64,000 nucleotides of DNA from Holtermannia corniformis. Taxonomy: Eukaryota; Basidiomycota; Tremellomycetes; Holtermanniales. Below the pieces are notes generated by a model that worked only from the letters and a program-made list of their open reading frames with translations, had not been told where the DNA came from and did no database searches. Shown here one piece after another: positions 36,140-47,660 of this stretch. The DNA lies in contig BCIJ01000005.1 in the NCBI GenBank assembly GCA_001599935.1, positions 580,655 through 644,654 of the forward strand. The letters run 5' to 3'. Made by a program: the position numbers and the translations under genes. How positions within the stretch are numbered: the first letter of the stretch is position 1; each line of letters starts with the position of its first letter.

Positions 36140-37077
36140 AGGGTTGTATCTGCGATGTGATACGCTTGTTTTCTGGGCAGGGACACTGGCATACACGGGC
36201 GTTATACAACACGGACAGATCAGTACTTGCTCTTCGTCGCCGTCTGCTTTTCTTGCTCGCGGTAGCTGCGGTCGTCAGCACGTCCGGGACTATAGCGTCA
36301 ACGCACAGCAATGTGGATGGCGCGGTGCCAAACGCGAGTGGTACTTCCAAGCCCTATGGCCATAAGCAGAGACCACAAAAGAGTTCACACACTCACCGCC
36401 TCGTGCACGGCAATGATCCGCAGCATGGCAAAGTGATGTATAGCATGCTGCGACACGAACCACAGCTGCGTCCGGTCAGCGGCGACCGTGAACAGCCGAT
36501 AGCACTGACCTCTCGTCCGATCGTCGACCCCATGATTTCCTTCACAGGCGTGACCGCTTCGAGCCGGACCTCCCGTTCGAACGCAGCGCCAAGCCGGCCC
36601 TTTCCGCTTGCCCGCGTCCGTTTTCGCCACGAATCCAAGTCGGCACTGACGTTCTCGTATGCGGCCGTGCACGCGGCGACTGACGATTCAACATCTCCTT
36701 TGCGAATGCGTAGATCGTAGTTGAGATGCAATGGTCCTGTCGAAGCGGATCCGGTCGGAGACGGGAGAGCATCGGTGAAGAAGCGAAAGTGATCGACGAC
36801 CTGTACGTCAGCTCGCACGCACACGACTGCAGGACCGGATCGCAGCGTACATGACGAAAGTGCTTGCCGATCGATCCTCCAGGTATCAGTTTGCTCTCTT
36901 GCGAAAGCTGAGCGTCCGTCGTGATCGTGTGCTTCAGCAGGTCCAGTGCTTGGGACACGATCGCCAACGTGATATCGATCAGCGCATCTGCGAAGACTTC
37001 AGCCACGAGTGAATTAGTGAGGATGTACCCACCACAGTGTTGATCATCGTGCAGCGCTGCATCCATCTTATTGCTCA
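36093..37077 (-). CDS. DinB-like four-helix protein
   Basis: Starts at ATG 37077 (MSNKMDAALHDDQH). Spliced text includes ALDLLKHTITTDAQL, SIGKHFRHVVDHFRFF, LNYDLRIRKGDVESS, then SQHAIHHFAMLRIIAVHE, with the His spacing of the metal-binding DinB/YfiT-type four-helix fold found in bacteria and many fungi. In bacteria some relatives are thiol-dependent enzymes; the fungal role is unknown. The last exon (GLEVPLAFGTAPST) is in frame to a stop at 36093, which overlaps the 3' end of CDC50 on the other strand by about 47 bp. Another intron near the end could shorten it, so the stop is uncertain. Confidence 0.6.
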
Positions 37078-37428
37078 TTGTATACGAGCTCTCAACCACA
37101 GCCAGCCCGGCCTTGCAGGTGGCGAATCGGTCGGACATCCAATCAACACGTGGCTCGGAGTTCCGCAAACATCACTGTGGCACTGTGGCACAGGTGCCAC
37201 AACCATCCTCGCAAGGACAAAACGTCTGGGTTATGGGAAAAATCGACACTCTCATGGTGCGCTAGGTTGTAGAGCAGACCACCCGGGCCTTAAACACTGA
37301 AAACAGAGACAAGAAGGCAAGATAATGAGTGCGAAAGTAGGAAATCTATACTGTCTTGCCGAAGGCCGCTTGTTGGCGTGTGTTGAGGGCCGTAGACGAG
37401 GGCAGGAAACTCAGGGATACAAAAAGGC
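37078..37428. other. Intergenic region
   Basis: About 350 bp between the DinB-like gene and the tRNA gene. Frames are short and show no homology. It holds the DinB promoter. Confidence 0.4.
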
Positions 37429-37433
37429 AAAAA
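37429..37433 (-). terminator. RNA polymerase III terminator of tRNA-Ile
   Basis: Read on the minus strand, a run of five T residues begins four bases after the end of the tRNA; a second T5 run follows at 37425-37421. This is the usual Pol III stop. Confidence 0.75.
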
Positions 37434-37437
37434 GCTT

Positions 37438-37523
37438 GATCAGTAGCGGGGTCGAACCGCTGACCTTGGCGTGAATAAGGTTTAATATTAGCACCACGCT
37501 CTAACCAACTGAGCTAACCGACC
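37438..37523 (-). tRNA. tRNA-Ile(AAT): tRNA-Ile (anticodon AAT) with a 13-nt intron
   Basis: The minus strand folds into a full cloverleaf: acceptor arms GGTCGGT/ACTGATC (two G-T pairs), D-arm TAGCTCAGTTGGTTAGA, T-loop GGTTCGACC. The anticodon loop holds CT-AAT-A followed by 13 extra bases (37485-37473) at the standard intron position one base 3' of the anticodon. Without them the tRNA is 73 nt. Confidence 0.9.
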
Positions 37524-37979
37524 CTGTCGGATCGGTTTGCCACAAATGTGGATAAGAAGCGAACTTTTCTCTGCAGAGGGCTGTCCCTGTGTCCCTTAGT
37601 TCAGATTACTTGTGGAAGCAAGCGGGGTAATGATCTCAATTTTGTCTAGATCGTGCGTCGATGCCGTAGTACATAAAGATACGCTTCAATCCATGATCAA
37701 TGGAAAAGGAAAAGTCCGCTCAGCGCGGATCTATGTAATCACGCAGTCTATGGCGGTCATGCGGACTGTCACACCACGTACGACGTATCGGGCGGCATGC
37801 AACATTGACGGGGAAACCTCGGCTGCCGGCGGTGGAGGGCGGATACAGTGGAGGCCGCAAAGTGGAGGTGTGGAGGCCGGTCCACCGGGGGCAGCCATGG
37901 CCTGTATATTGTATATAACTCAGTGGTTGAGAATCTCAACGAGTCGAGCATCCACTTCATTATTCTACCCGCAGCAAAC
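37524..37979. other. Intergenic region and promoter of the aldo-keto reductase
   Basis: A 456-bp stretch after the tRNA. It contains a TATATAA element (37912-37918) 62 bp before the next start codon and GGAGG-rich repeats of the type gtggaggccg around 37840-37880. No coding exon was found. Confidence 0.5.
37912..37918 (+). promoter_or_regulatory. TATA box of the aldo-keto reductase gene
   Basis: TATATAA lies 62 bp upstream of the start codon at 37980, in a suitable position for a TATA element. Confidence 0.5.
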
Positions 37980-39134
37980 ATGTCAACCATTCTCAAGTTT
38001 CAAGATATCGCTGTGCCCAGCCCTGGCTTTGGGTGCGTGTAGATCAAGCGCGTAGCGATGAAAGCTAAGGAAGCAGTGCCATGTCGCTCTCGCGGAGCAA
38101 GGACGAGGACGAAGAGGGCGTCAAGGTTCTCAAGCGAGCTTATGAGCTTGGATGTACCTTCTGGGACACGGCGCTTGTGTACGGTCTCGGCCACAACGAG
38201 TCGCTCCTAGGTCGCTTCTTCAAAGAGAATCCAGGTGCTCGTGAGAAGGTGTTTGTGGCCTCGAAATGCGGTTGGAAGGTGAATCATCCTGCAACAGCGC
38301 TCTGGCCTCGGGGTTGATAGGTACCTCAGGTCGACTTTGAGAAGCAAACCAATGGCGGCGTGACAAACGCCCCCGACCACATCCGCGCCGCCATCGACGG
38401 TACGATTGCGAGGCTTGGGAGCCCGCCCGACCTGTACTACTTGCATCGGATGGACCCTAATGTCCCGGTCGAGGAGAGTATCCCTGTTCTCGCTGAGCTC
38501 AAGAAACAAGGCAAGACAAAGTACATCGGCCTGAGCGAGCCCAGTGCAGCCACTCTGCGTAAGGCGAATGCTAGTGAGTTGAGTACCAGTGTCGTTCTGA
38601 CTAACTCGTGCAGTCGCACACATCGACGCAATCCAGATCGAGTACTCGCCCTGGTTTGTTGACCACGAGAAGAACGGGTTGATTGACACGGCCAACGAGC
38701 TCGGTGTGACGGTCATCGCTTTTTCGCCACTCGGCAAGGGTACCTTGACAGGCAAATACCGTACGGAAGCAGACCTCGCCCACGAAGTCCGCGGTGATCG
38801 GTTCAAGGGCGAGAACCTCAAACACAACATGAAGCTCGTTGACGAGTTTGAACGGCTCGCCAAGAACAAGGGCTGCACACCGGGTCAGCTCGCAATGGCC
38901 TGGGTTGCGTCGACAGGTGCTATCCCCATTCCCGGCACGAAAAACGTCGGTCGACTCGAGGAGAACTGGGGCGCTTCGCAAGTCACGTTGAACGAGGCGG
39001 AGTTGAAGGAGATTCGCCAGGTCATCGACTCTGCAGAGCTCAAGGGCGAGCGGTAAGCAGCGTGATGGACGCAGAATTCAAGACTGATTCATCGTAGATA
39101 CAGCGAGTATCACGGCAAGATGGTGGGCATTTAA
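37980..39134 (+). CDS. Aldo-keto reductase
   Basis: NADPH-dependent carbonyl reductase of the fungal YakC / plant auxin-induced type. The ATG at 37980 starts [18 protein letters not shown], continued after an intron by [14 protein letters not shown]. The catalytic tetrad is visible: Asp and Tyr in [18 protein letters not shown], Lys in [10 protein letters not shown], His in [10 protein letters not shown]. Later blocks are [38 protein letters not shown] and the NADPH-binding [15 protein letters not shown]. The protein ends [11 protein letters not shown] at TAA 39132-39134. The natural substrate is unknown. Confidence 0.9.
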
Positions 39135-39491
39135 AGAGGGAAAGTCTGAACTGTATTAAGGTGACATGCACGGTGTATCTTGTGGCTGCGTCGTGCCCTG
39201 GTAGTAAACTGCACGACGGTCACTCTTCGACACGGTACCGCTGCCGTTGCCTGGCTTCATATCGTCTGCTTGCACGGAGGCATTGCCCAAACCGCGTAGC
39301 GCATGCATGGCCAGGTTCCTCGCCTCGTGTTTGCAGACCGCCACATGGAATTTTGCTCCCGCGAGCTCATGCTGTGCTCGCCGCCAGCATCATGTATACG
39401 AAGAGCGATAAGCTACACTGCCAGAGCATCGGTCTGTATCCTCAGGAGCGTGTGATATTGCGTACGAGGAGAAGACTGGGACTGCTCCACT
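39135..39491. other. Intergenic region
   Basis: A 357-bp stretch between the aldo-keto reductase and the RhoGAP fusion gene. No coding exon, repeat or RNA was recognised; it should hold the promoter of the fusion gene. Confidence 0.45.
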
Positions 39492-42400
39492 ATGGCGTAC
39501 CAGATCCCGTCCGACTCCCAGATCATGGCCTCGCCGTCAAAGGGCCACCACAAGAAGAGCTTGGACGGTAACTTTGACGTCTTGAAAGAGTTCAAGGTGG
39601 GTTGCATCAACTGAGATGACCTATGTTACTCGTCTGATGTCTCCTGCAGCACAAGATTGACGAAGGTGGGTGTGAAGCCGTTTGATAGACGATTATTGAG
39701 CGAGCCAAACAGACGATGGCTACATCAACTTCTTTCAAGACCGGTGAGCTTGTTATCCTGTTACAGAACACTGCTCATCCATATTTAGTCTACGTATCGA
39801 GGAAGAATATGTGGACAAGCTGAAACGGCTGTACGACCGTAGCAACGCACAGGACGCGTTGCACGACGAGTGAGTTCACTAGCGCCATCTCAGGGCCAGC
39901 ACTGACCGTGCGTCAGCGTTTCTCGGAAGAATGCACCTCGCCCGACTGCACGGCGAGCGTGGCGAGAGGTTTTGGAGTTTACACATCGCGAGATCCAGTC
40001 GCGCGAGGCGTTGAGCTCGGCCATGAAAGAGGACGTCGTCAAGCGGCTGGTCAATGTCAAGGTGAGAGCCCGATGTCCAAGCTCGCCGTGAGCTCATTCT
40101 CTTAGGACCTCCAGTCTCGTATCCGTAACCGGATCAAGGAAGACGTCAGGATCTCAACCGACCTGTATGATGAGCATGCGTACAGTAAACTGCCAAAGCT
40201 CAAAAAGTCGTACATGCAAAAGTGCCAGGTTGTCGATGTGGGTCAAGCCATCGTCACTCAACCGTGCTAACTGTCCAGGACCAACGTCGTCAAGAGCATG
40301 CTGTCGCACTCCAGGCCAAGCTGCTGTCTCAGTCACCAAACTCCATCCCGTCAACGCCCCAGGAAGACCCTCAGACGAATTCATCGAGCCAGTTCTTCTC
40401 CCCGCCCCATGGCAACGCTCAGCTACCAGGCGACGGTGCGCACCAGCAAGTGCTGCAACAAGTCCGCAACCGAGGCCGCGCCGGCTCGGCGTCCGCCCCT
40501 GTCGACAAGTCCAAGGATGTCTTGAACGATCTTGCGATCCAGGGCAAGCGTGGTATCAACGCTTTCATTTCCAGGCTTGGCGGTGACCGAGATAGAGACA
40601 GGGATGAAGTGCCCGGGGAATCGGGCGAGGGTGCAGGCTTGCAACGACGTGGCACGACACAGAGTCAAAGGCCGGGTACGGCGATGAAGGGCGTCAAGGC
40701 CAAGCGGGACGCGGATGATGCTGGCACGTTCGGTTCATGGCCCTCCTGACAGTTGCTGACGGGCGCATACAGACAAGGCATATCGTGACGCCATCTTCCA
40801 CCTGGAGTCACTCAGACTGCACCGTGACAAGATCCAGGCGTCGGCCGTTTCCGTGAGTCACAATCCGGCACACATCGTCTCATCTCATATCATTTTGCAG
40901 AGCCTCGAAGAATTCGCAGATGAGCTCACAAAAGCTTTGGCCATTTCACTTGAGCGCTACGTGGATACTGTACACGGCACGGCGGCGACTGTCATGCAGA
41001 GTACCGAGGTTGTTCGGACATCCATCGAAGAGATCAGTCCACCACGAGACAGTGCGTGAACGGCACGATCAGCCTACTTCTACTGATTGCCCTCAGTGAA
41101 CCTCTTCCGAGCTCGCCTGCCTGCAAAGACCGCGGTCAACTCTGCACCAGTGCTGTACGAGAACTTTTATGTGCGTACCTCGCACACTAGCTGCAAGCTA
41201 TTGACCGGGTTGGACAGGCTGGGCTTTGCAGGTCTCTCATCTTTGGCGTGTCGCTTAGCGACTACGACTACGCGCGCGGCGAGGGTGGTGATCATGGTCG
41301 ACCGCCGCTTATTGTTGAGAAGTGTATTGCAGCTATCGAGAAGCGAGGTTTGTCATCGTGCAAATCAAGGACGTGGTGCTAACCTCGACAAGGTCTCGAG
41401 GCGGAAGGGCTCTACCGCATCAGCGGCCGCCATGCGGCGCTTCAGGAGGTGAATTGATGATCACGGTAATTTGTCAAGGCGTTACTGACCCTTATTGTCA
41501 GATCGTACAGGCTATCGAAGTTGGCACGTCACGCAACTCCGAATCCGCCGACATATGCTAACGTGGTCATGCAGATGAGGAGGCGTTCGAATTCGATGAC
41601 AAGCTGGATGTACACAATATTGCGGGTATTCTCAAACAATGCGCGTATCTGGCCGTGCGTCTGAATACACCTTCGCTGAACTGTCGCAGACTTGCGTCAA
41701 TTACCCGAGCCCGTTTTCTCTTTCCCACTCGCCGATCGCATCAAGCATTCTGAAGCACGGGGTAAGTATCTTTCTCACTGCGAGTCCGTCTGATCTCGGT
41801 GCTGACACGAGCAGACGTGCACATCAACAACAGGTTCAGCACCCTTCGGGGGCGACTTCGAAGGCTGCCGCCAATCCACCAGACCACCTTCCAGGCAATC
41901 ATCGAACATCTTTCGCGAGTTCAATCTTACGCCACAAGCAACAAAATGGATGCCAAGGTAGATTGCTTAGCCACTCCTGGGACTTGCGCTCACAATAGGC
42001 AGAACCTTGCTGTTGTCTTTGGTTCGGTGCTGTTTGGCCAAGAAACCCTACCAACCGACGGCAATGCCTTGTTGATGCAACATGGAAAGGTACGTTGTGC
42101 ATTGGCTTACTACCGCTGACGACTTCAGGACACCGTATTGGAGGATCTTATCACATTCTCGGATTTGGTCAGTCCGCCCGAATGCCTGCATCTTAGACGC
42201 TGACGCACCGCAGCTTTTCGGTGCCGAATCCCCCATTGCTCAGGCTGCTGCAGCTATACCGTCAACCGACCCATTCACCACTGACCCCGGCGTTGCCAAC
42301 TACTCGGTCATACCCGCTACGCTGCGTCCGGGCACTTCGCACACCCGCGTACGGATGCCCGAGGATGCCTCGCCTATCGCAGCGCCAGTCTTGCCCCCCT

Positions 42401-44488
42401 CTGCGCTCTCCTCCGACGGCGATCTCGACCTGCTCTTTGATCCCAGCCTCATTTCTGATGAGCTGAAGCAGGCATTTGGTCCCGAACTGCACGTGGGTCC
42501 ACTATCTTGTCTCCTTGAAAGCTATTGACGCTCTCCAGCTGCGCCCGTTGGCCAGTGACGACTTCCTACGCTCGCACTTTGCGCTCCTCAACGTCTTGTC
42601 GCCATCGCCGGCTCTTGCACCTTCTGTCTACGTCTCACACTTCCGTTATCTCCAATCGTGCCCGGCCACGTACTTTATCGTGGTAGTGGTCGAGCGGGCT
42701 ACAGATCGCGTTGTCGCTTCGGGCACGCTCATGATTGAGCGCAAGTTCATCCGTAGCGGCGGTCTGTGTGGCCACATCGAGGACATTGTGGTCGCCAAAG
42801 AGATGCAGGGCCGCAAGCTTGGCGTCAAGCTTATCAATGCGCTTGAAACGACAGCCAGGACGCAGGGTTGCTACAAGGTCATCCTCGATTGTAGTCAGGA
42901 GAAAACGGGTCAGTGAAGGTTGGAGCGTGCGTTCTTGTTGCTAACATCAATTCAGCCTTCTACGAAAAGTGTGGCTTCACTCTGAAAGGCAATCAAATGG
43001 TTAGTCTGCAAGATTCCTGCGACACCCTGCTGACTTGACAGGCGCGCTATGCACCATCCTCTTCGTCCAAGGAGACGTCTTCGACGTCTGCAGCTCCTAT
43101 CAGCAAGCCCGTTGTGAGCCCGCCTTTAGACACGCACGACTTCGCACCCCCACTGCCCCAGCGTCCCTTACAAAGCATGCACGTCCGGCGGCCATCCCAT
43201 CAGAACCTCGAGTCATTGGAGAATGCGCAGAATGCCGCCGCTAGCTTGTCGGCGTCGGTTGGTCCTTCCTCAGAGGCAGTTCTTGCATCGAACGCCGCAG
43301 ATCTTCTAGGCGATCGACACCATCCCATAGCGGGAACGTCAGCGCCTGCTTTAGGTCCCGTGTTGTCTACTGCCATTGTTCGTGATGCCCTGGGGACCGA
43401 TGACGCTGTCGCCGGGCCGTCCCAGCCAGCTTTGCCGAGTACTGTCGGAGACGGAGGTCTTGTGCTGCCTCCTGGTGCCGCGCCTGCTGCGATTGGTGCC
43501 GCCCCGATGGAAGAGGACCCAGAAGAAAAGGAGATACTGGCGGTGAGTGATACTTGGCGTTGCCGAGTGCCTATCTGACACCAGCAGGTCTATGTGCCTC
43601 CTGAACAACAGGACCCGGAGCATCTGATGTGGATGCGGGAGGCGCTTGTCATGGTATGTCCAGCTGGTAAGTCTGCACGTGAAGCTCACATTGGTAGGCG
43701 GAGGAGGCTCTCGAGGCGCAGGAAGTGCCAGTTGGTTGCGTCTTCGTGAAGGATGGCAAGGCTATCGCGCGAGCTCGCAATCGCACCAACGAGTGGCGGA
43801 ATGTGAGTGATTGAGCATCATTGCAAGGCTAGGCTGAAGTGTGACCAGGCGACTCTGCACGCCGAGCTTGAGGCTCTGACCCACTTGCTACCGCATCACC
43901 CTGCGCCTCTTTCGAGCATCACGCTCTACGTGACGGTCGAACCCTGCATCATGTGTGCTTCGGCTCTTCGGCAGATTGGGATCGGCCTCGTCATCTACGG
44001 TTGCGGCAATGATCGCTTCGGCGGGTGCGGTAGCGTCTTGGACATCGGCGACACGTCAGTTTACCAGCTTTGTGTAAGTCAAGCTAATGGTTTCAGGCCG
44101 AACCTACCCACACACCCTCCTTACCCAGCCTTGGGCGGCTACTACCGTGACGAAGCGATCATGCTCCTGCGGCGGTTCTACATGAGTGAAAACCAGCACG
44201 GTGTGTCTTTTCGCTTCATCGCCCGCGCAGTGCTGATCTTGTACAGCTCCCAAACCTCGCAGCAAAGCTACACGCGTGCTCAAGACTGAGATCCCTGCCA
44301 TACCCCCTTCGCGCACCTCCACCCCGCAATTGCCTCGCACTGTCTCGGCGCAAGGGACCTCACGAACTGGTTCGCCAGCGCCCGCAGGTTCCGGTACCAT
44401 GACACCCGTAACACCGATCGGACCCGTCTCTGACAGCACAGCTGAGAGCAACAAAGCACAGGGCGAGATCGCGACCGCGTCAATGTGA
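39492..44488 (+). CDS. Fusion gene: Rgd1-like RhoGAP - GNA1 acetyltransferase - TAD2 tRNA deaminase
   Basis: One open frame across many short exons links three normally separate proteins. Part 1 (39492 to about 42240): a probable F-BAR region ([19 protein letters not shown]) and a RhoGAP domain with arginine-finger loop GLYRISG and KMDAKNLAVVFG. Part 2 (about 42430-43060): a complete glucosamine-6-P N-acetyltransferase, [49 protein letters not shown] and FYEKCGF, which makes GlcNAc-6-P for UDP-GlcNAc. A Ser/Pro/Ala-rich linker of ~160 residues follows. Part 3 (43605-44290): a Tad2-type deaminase with catalytic HAELEAL and PCIMCASAL, which makes inosine at tRNA wobble position 34, ending [17 protein letters not shown] and a disordered tail. 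Phases match at every join and no stop separates the parts. Internal ATGs (42355; near 43510 and 43620) could still start GNA1 or TAD2 alone. One intron (41641-41689) appears to be GC-AG. Confidence 0.75.
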
Positions 44489-44544
44489 AATGTAGCACTT
44501 TATTATGACTTGCCATCACCGTCATTTTTACACTACCAGACGAT

Positions 44545-44921
44545 TCAGATCTTGCCCTCAAGCTTGGCCTCGCCGAATTCGACTTCTTTTGGGTTGTTGA
44601 AGACCTTTCCGGCAAACTTCTTGGCGAACCCATTGACCTTTGCACGTCAATAATCACTCTGTCATACGGATCAGAGAGGACAGACTTTCTCCTTGAAAGG
44701 CGGCTCCTGCGTCACCTCTCCACCATCGGCAGGGTGCGTGGACGCTTTGCACAGCCAATTCAGCAGCGTCGTTTCATCGCAGCTCAATCGCAGCACATAC
44801 CCTGCTGCTTGAACACAAAGGACGGGTCTTCTGGGTTCCCAGCCCGCTCGGCCGCCGCGTCCTCCTTGTTCAGAAATGTCTCAATCGTCGGGTTGGTCGT
44901 GTGCTGATTCGTAGCTGACAT
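44545..44921 (-). CDS. Small unknown protein (about 80 residues)
   Basis: ATG 44921 starts MSATNQHTTNPTIETFLNKE, rich in acidic and polar residues. Two introns are predicted: one after FKQQ (acceptor just before AGGTGACGCAG), and one after PPFKEK (gtctgt ... gtgcaaag), leading into VNGFAKKFAGKVFNNPKE and EFGEAKLEGKI before TGA at 44545. The charged, helix-prone composition recalls small stress proteins such as CsbD-like ones, but the match is not firm. It ends 56 bp from the fusion gene, tail to tail. Confidence 0.55.
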
Positions 44922-45091
44922 CTTGATTCACCGTGTTAGCTGGCGGTTGGAAGTGATGCTCATGGCAAGATGGGACCAGTGTACGTCATCAAATCCACCA
45001 CGTGGGGACGGCAATGTGTGTCCTAAGCTCATAACGGCCTCTACGTACAAACCCTCGTCGCCTCGCACAGTACGAGTATGCAAGAAAACGC

Positions 45092-46779
45092 TTACTGCAG
45101 CCGTGTCAGCGCCTGACTCGCAACAGAGACAGAATGACTTACGAGGCTCTCCATTTGAGCGACGACCTCGTCGAGCTCGCGCTTGGACTGCTGGTACTTC
45201 TCCACGGCTTCCTGTGGACGAGGTCTGTCAGCTCTGTGCGAGAATGGGGCAAGGTGAAGGCGTGTACAGAGTAGCCATATGTACCCGATGCGAACATGAC
45301 CTGCCTGAGCCAACTTCCCGCCCAAGCACGAGCCCCAGCGCCTGTCAGGTCGAGGATGCAGTTGGACTGCGTTGGAGCCATGAGCGAGTTGTTGCTTGTC
45401 TACCACATCGTCGCTAGACGTCATGACGGGGTCCCGCAGCGTTGACAACGCAATCTGAGCCACATCATGTCGCAGAGGAATATGCGCATCCTTGGATATC
45501 TAGCTTCTGTACATTGCACAGCCAGACAGCAACGATGCGGTTAGTTTCGTACAACGACCAAAGCCGCGTAAATCGCATAACTGTTCAGCAGTCAAGAAAG
45601 CTAACGATCCATCGTTCTCCCTCGCGGGAACACGGACAGCACAGGGTGTGTATCAAGATCAAGGCACAGCTCGAACGAGCTGCGCTCTGCCCGAACACCC
45701 ACCTCGAAACCGCGGCGCCGACGCGCGGAGCTGAAGTCTCATACGCTAGAAAACCATGTGACGATCGAGATCCAGCAATCTGCTGGCCAGCCATCGCCGC
45801 AAGGTTCGAAAACCTCCTACCGAATCACTCAGGTAGATGATCTCTAGGAACTCTGCGCGGCGAGACTACAGCCGGCGAGGTTGTGACGCGGCATACCGTG
45901 TAGCGCATCGAGCCAAGCCTGAGATCGGCTGCGCGAGACCCGTGCGAGCCACAGTCTGGCAGCAAGCACCACTCCAATCTCAAGCATGATCCTGTCGTAG
46001 TGAAGCCGAGAAGCAGACGTACCCCGTGCTTGCGCTCCCACTCGTCCCGCTCCTGCTCTACCCTCGTGACCTGGCGCTCAAAGTGCTCAGCTTTGACGTC
46101 GACCTGGCGCAGCCTACGATACGTCAGCTCTGTCCGAGTCGATGCAATATCGCTCGTCAACCTACTTCTCGGTGACCTCCTTGAGGTCCTTTTCGGCCTT
46201 GTCAAGCTCCTCCTCGAGCAGCTGGACCTTGCGCTGCAGGTTCTCGCCCGTCGCGCGGTGTGTCTCACCCTCGTCTGAAGCCGCCTTGAGCTGCTTGAGC
46301 TTCTCTTCGGCCTTTTCGGCCTCTTGCTCCGAGAGGGCGAGTTTGTGCTGCAACGACTGGATCTCGTGGTCACGCTCGAGCAGGGCTTGCTCGTGCTGGG
46401 GCCATCAGCACGGTACGGGACTGGTGGGCGAGCTGTCAGGCTACCGACCTTCTTGTTGGCGGCTTCGGCCTCTTCGGCGCGCTTCTCGGCGGCCTCGATC
46501 TTGGCGCCGAGGATGGTGAATCGCTAAGGAGTTGAATGAGATCAGTGCGTGCTAGGTGCAGCCGTGCCGAGTCGCGACAAACCTCCTTGATCTTGTCCTG
46601 TGATGGAGTAGCAATGTCAGCATTCAGCATGTAGAGCCTCGTATCCCAATCATCCAGCCCGCACCGCCGCCGTCGCCACCCATCATCCCACGCACGAGCC
46701 CATCTCGCAGAGCTCGACGTCGTGGCTCCCCCTTTCGCCGTCCGCTGTGATCTAGACAATAGATAGAGGTACTGACCAT
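45092..46779 (-). CDS. Tropomyosin
   Basis: Coiled-coil protein that winds along actin cables and is essential for cytokinesis and polarised transport. The first exon is only the ATG (46779-46777), followed by a 179-nt intron, then DKIKE, then RFTILGAKIEAAEKRAEEAE, EQALLERDHEIQSLQHKLAL, GENLQRKVQLLEEELDKAE and LRQVDVKAEHFERQV, EQERDEWERKHG. After an 811-nt intron (46022-45212) comes EAVEKYQQSKRELDEVVAQ, MESL; the stop codon TAA (45094-45092) is alone in the last exon. Heptad repeats run throughout and the length of about 160 residues fits fungal short tropomyosins (Cdc8 type). Confidence 0.9.
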
Positions 46780-47660
46780 CGTGAGTAGTGTCGTGAGTAT
46801 GCGTTTGCTGACTATAAGGTGGATTGATAGGGTGGGAGGCCGAGCACAGGTGCGGTGAGCTCGTCTGGGTCACGGCGGTCTCTAAGACGCGTCCCAAACC
46901 CCAACCGCTGCGAGTCATAACGCGGTACTTTTTGGTCGCTGCTAGATATTATTATACTTAATCCCAAATCATCCTAATCAGGCGACGCCGCGCTCCCTGC
47001 AAACAACCACCGTCATTTTGTCTGCACGCTGCTCATACACCTCCACAGCGCGCAGGTGAAGCAGATGGTGAGACTGAGCGCGCAGCTCGCAGGGCCGGAT
47101 AGAGTATATCCGCCGTCTCTGCCCGGTCGTATGAGCCGCTCGACATTGTCCGATCTGGTAGTGCGATTGCTGATGCACCGAACCACCCCACGCGGGTATA
47201 CTGACCCCTTCCTGTCCGTACCTCACCAGCTGAGCTGATCAGCACCCTGTCTTCGCCATCATTATCTTCGGTCCCGAAAACCCCCACTCGGACACCGATA
47301 AACTAGATGGCAACATGAACCGTTGGTGGCTGCTCGCACTCTCAAGCGGGCCATCAAGCAGCTACAGGCACTCTGCGGAGCACTCGTAGCTGTGGCCAGT
47401 CTTGTCGGTGCAAGCACCACCTCCGGCAGAGGTTTGCAGAGCTGCTCTTTCGACTGCGTATGCGTGGATCGGCGGCTGTTGAAGTCTCTAGTCATATCGT
47501 ATGTACGTAGTGTCTGCGTTGTATGCAATCTTGTTCATTGCCGGGACCAACGCGCTGCGCGAATATAGATACAGTGTGTGCTCCAAACCCCTCGACAACG
47601 ACGGACAATGCGTAACGATGCAAGCAGCCCTCCGGACGGATCCCACCTTTATCCAGCAGC
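46780..47660. other. Long intergenic region
   Basis: An 881-bp stretch between the tropomyosin start and the velvet gene's stop. AT-rich around 46940-46980 (attattatacttaatccc). Frames on both strands are short and without homology. No RNA gene was recognised. Confidence 0.45.

Noticed and set aside
34545..36720. Extension of CDC50 beyond 36139
   Set aside because: A different acceptor phase leaves an open frame to 36720, but the ending MSLLSWNQ matches the family, and the extension lies antisense to the DinB-like exons.
42355..44488. GNA1 and TAD2 as independent genes
   Set aside because: Not the preferred model because no stop codon, poly(A) region or promoter separates them from the RhoGAP frame; internal starts remain possible and are noted.
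45442..45840. 132-codon plus-strand frame in the long tropomyosin intron
   Set aside because: No homology, no promoter or splice signals; kept only as part of the intron finding.
46436..46918. 160-codon minus-strand frame at the start of tropomyosin
   Set aside because: It reads through the first introns of tropomyosin; the spliced product DKIKE-RFTILGAK is clearly the real protein.
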